NCBI GenBank assembly: GCA_963792855.1
Contig: CAWBXZ010000005.1
Span: forward strand, 372,001-436,000
Direction of reading: 5' to 3'
Length of the DNA: 64,000 bases
DNA from: SG8-40 sp963792855
GTDB lineage: Bacteria > Pseudomonadota > Gammaproteobacteria > Burkholderiales > Eutrophovitaceae
Position numbers and translations under genes: made by a program. Positions 63,758-64,000 of the stretch are shown here, one piece after another. Below the pieces are notes generated by a model. It was not told where the DNA came from. It ran no database searches and worked only from the letters and a program-made list of their open reading frames with translations. Within the stretch, counting starts at the first letter, position 1, and every line of letters starts with the position of its first letter.

Positions 63758-63957
63758 CTAAACTACCTCCGGGATGATCGAATGAAAGCGCGGGAGTACC
63801 CGCTTGCCAATCTGGAGCGGGAGGACTTCCCGGGCGTATCTGTTTCGGGAGCGGATGTGAGCAGACGGTTTACAGGAGCATTGCGGCCGGCGTCAACCGC
63901 CAGTTGCTTCCACGGTGCAGACGCGTTATCGATTTCAAGTGAAAGGGATATCAGCCG

Positions 63958-64000
63958 ATGAGTAACATCGACCGTGTCGAAGTGCACGAATTCACATTTC
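63958..64000 (+). CDS. Start of a gene, possibly enolase superfamily (truncated by window end)
   Basis: The first 14 codons read MSNIDRVEVHEFTF, which is the usual first strand of mandelate-racemase/enolase-type proteins (IDRVEVHEF-). AAAGGGA precedes the ATG at a suitable distance. The gene is divergent from the small membrane protein and larA, and would extend the hydroxy-acid module. The 200 bases before it (63758-63957) hold no other gene. The assignment is only a hint from a short sequence. Confidence 0.6.
   Translation, partial: MSNIDRVEVHEFTF

Noticed and set aside
1..64000. CRISPR arrays, insertion sequences, prophage or integration sites
   Set aside because: No regularly spaced repeats, transposase or phage genes were seen; the only tandem repeats are short.

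Overview
The window is a continuous stretch of a bacterial chromosome whose gene order points to a betaproteobacterium (Burkholderiales in the wider sense) or a close relative. The basis is the run dciA / M23 peptidase / capA / secA / argJ / DUF815 ATPase / Nudix-ThiE fusion, followed by yacG-zapD-coaE-prepilin peptidase-pilC on the other strand, then a CcsA-like gene divergent from ffh, rpsP-rimM-trmD-rplS, and rpsU-yqeY-dnaG-rpoD followed by a CAU tRNA. I infer the taxon from synteny and sequence style; no rRNA lies in the window. Lipoprotein signals, an outer-membrane barrel candidate and TRAP transport fit a Gram-negative cell.

Region 1 (1-31 kb) is mostly housekeeping: envelope growth and protein export (M23, secA), arginine synthesis (argJ), nucleotide-pool cleaning (Nudix-ThiE), division (zapD), CoA (coaE), type IV pilus or type II secretion parts (pilC and prepilin peptidase, without pilB), SRP (ffh), a ribosome/tRNA-modification operon, a TAXI-type TRAP transporter, DNA repair (ogt), chromosome dimer resolution (xerD), phospholipid synthesis (plsY), t6A modification (tsaD), and the replication/transcription initiation block.

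Region 2 (31-49 kb) is accessory. It has a MarR regulator, small secreted proteins and lipoproteins, a secreted HExxH protein, and a large MalT/SARP-type regulator split by what looks like one extra C at 36505-36507. It also has an outer-membrane protein, a lone cyclic-nucleotide-binding domain, YciI and RidA proteins, two tandem exported SUMF1-fold proteins without the catalytic cysteines, an exported thioredoxin-fold protein with SxxS in place of CxxC, a ClC antiporter, an FMN-dependent 2-hydroxyacid oxidase, and a sulfatase-fold protein that has lost most catalytic residues. Several neighbouring exported proteins thus keep an enzyme fold but not its active site; this is the most unusual feature of the window.

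Region 3 (49-57 kb) is a five-gene MoxR/DUF58/VWA operon (Bat-like) encoding an AAA+ ATPase and membrane-anchored VWA proteins; a Sel1-repeat protein with its own terminator follows.

Region 4 (58.9-64 kb) is a probable hydroxy-acid catabolic module: a LarA-type nickel-pincer racemase with all four key residues, a second LarA-superfamily-like protein just downstream, an enolase-superfamily (mandelate racemase-like) enzyme, and, divergently at the window edge, the start of what may be another enolase-superfamily gene. A near-palindromic pair of DnaA-box-like sequences lies in the gap between two of these genes.

Limits: functions come from recognised motifs and remembered family features only; no database search was possible. 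Starts were re-chosen where a Shine-Dalgarno sequence, family length or overlap argued for it, and this is stated in each entry.
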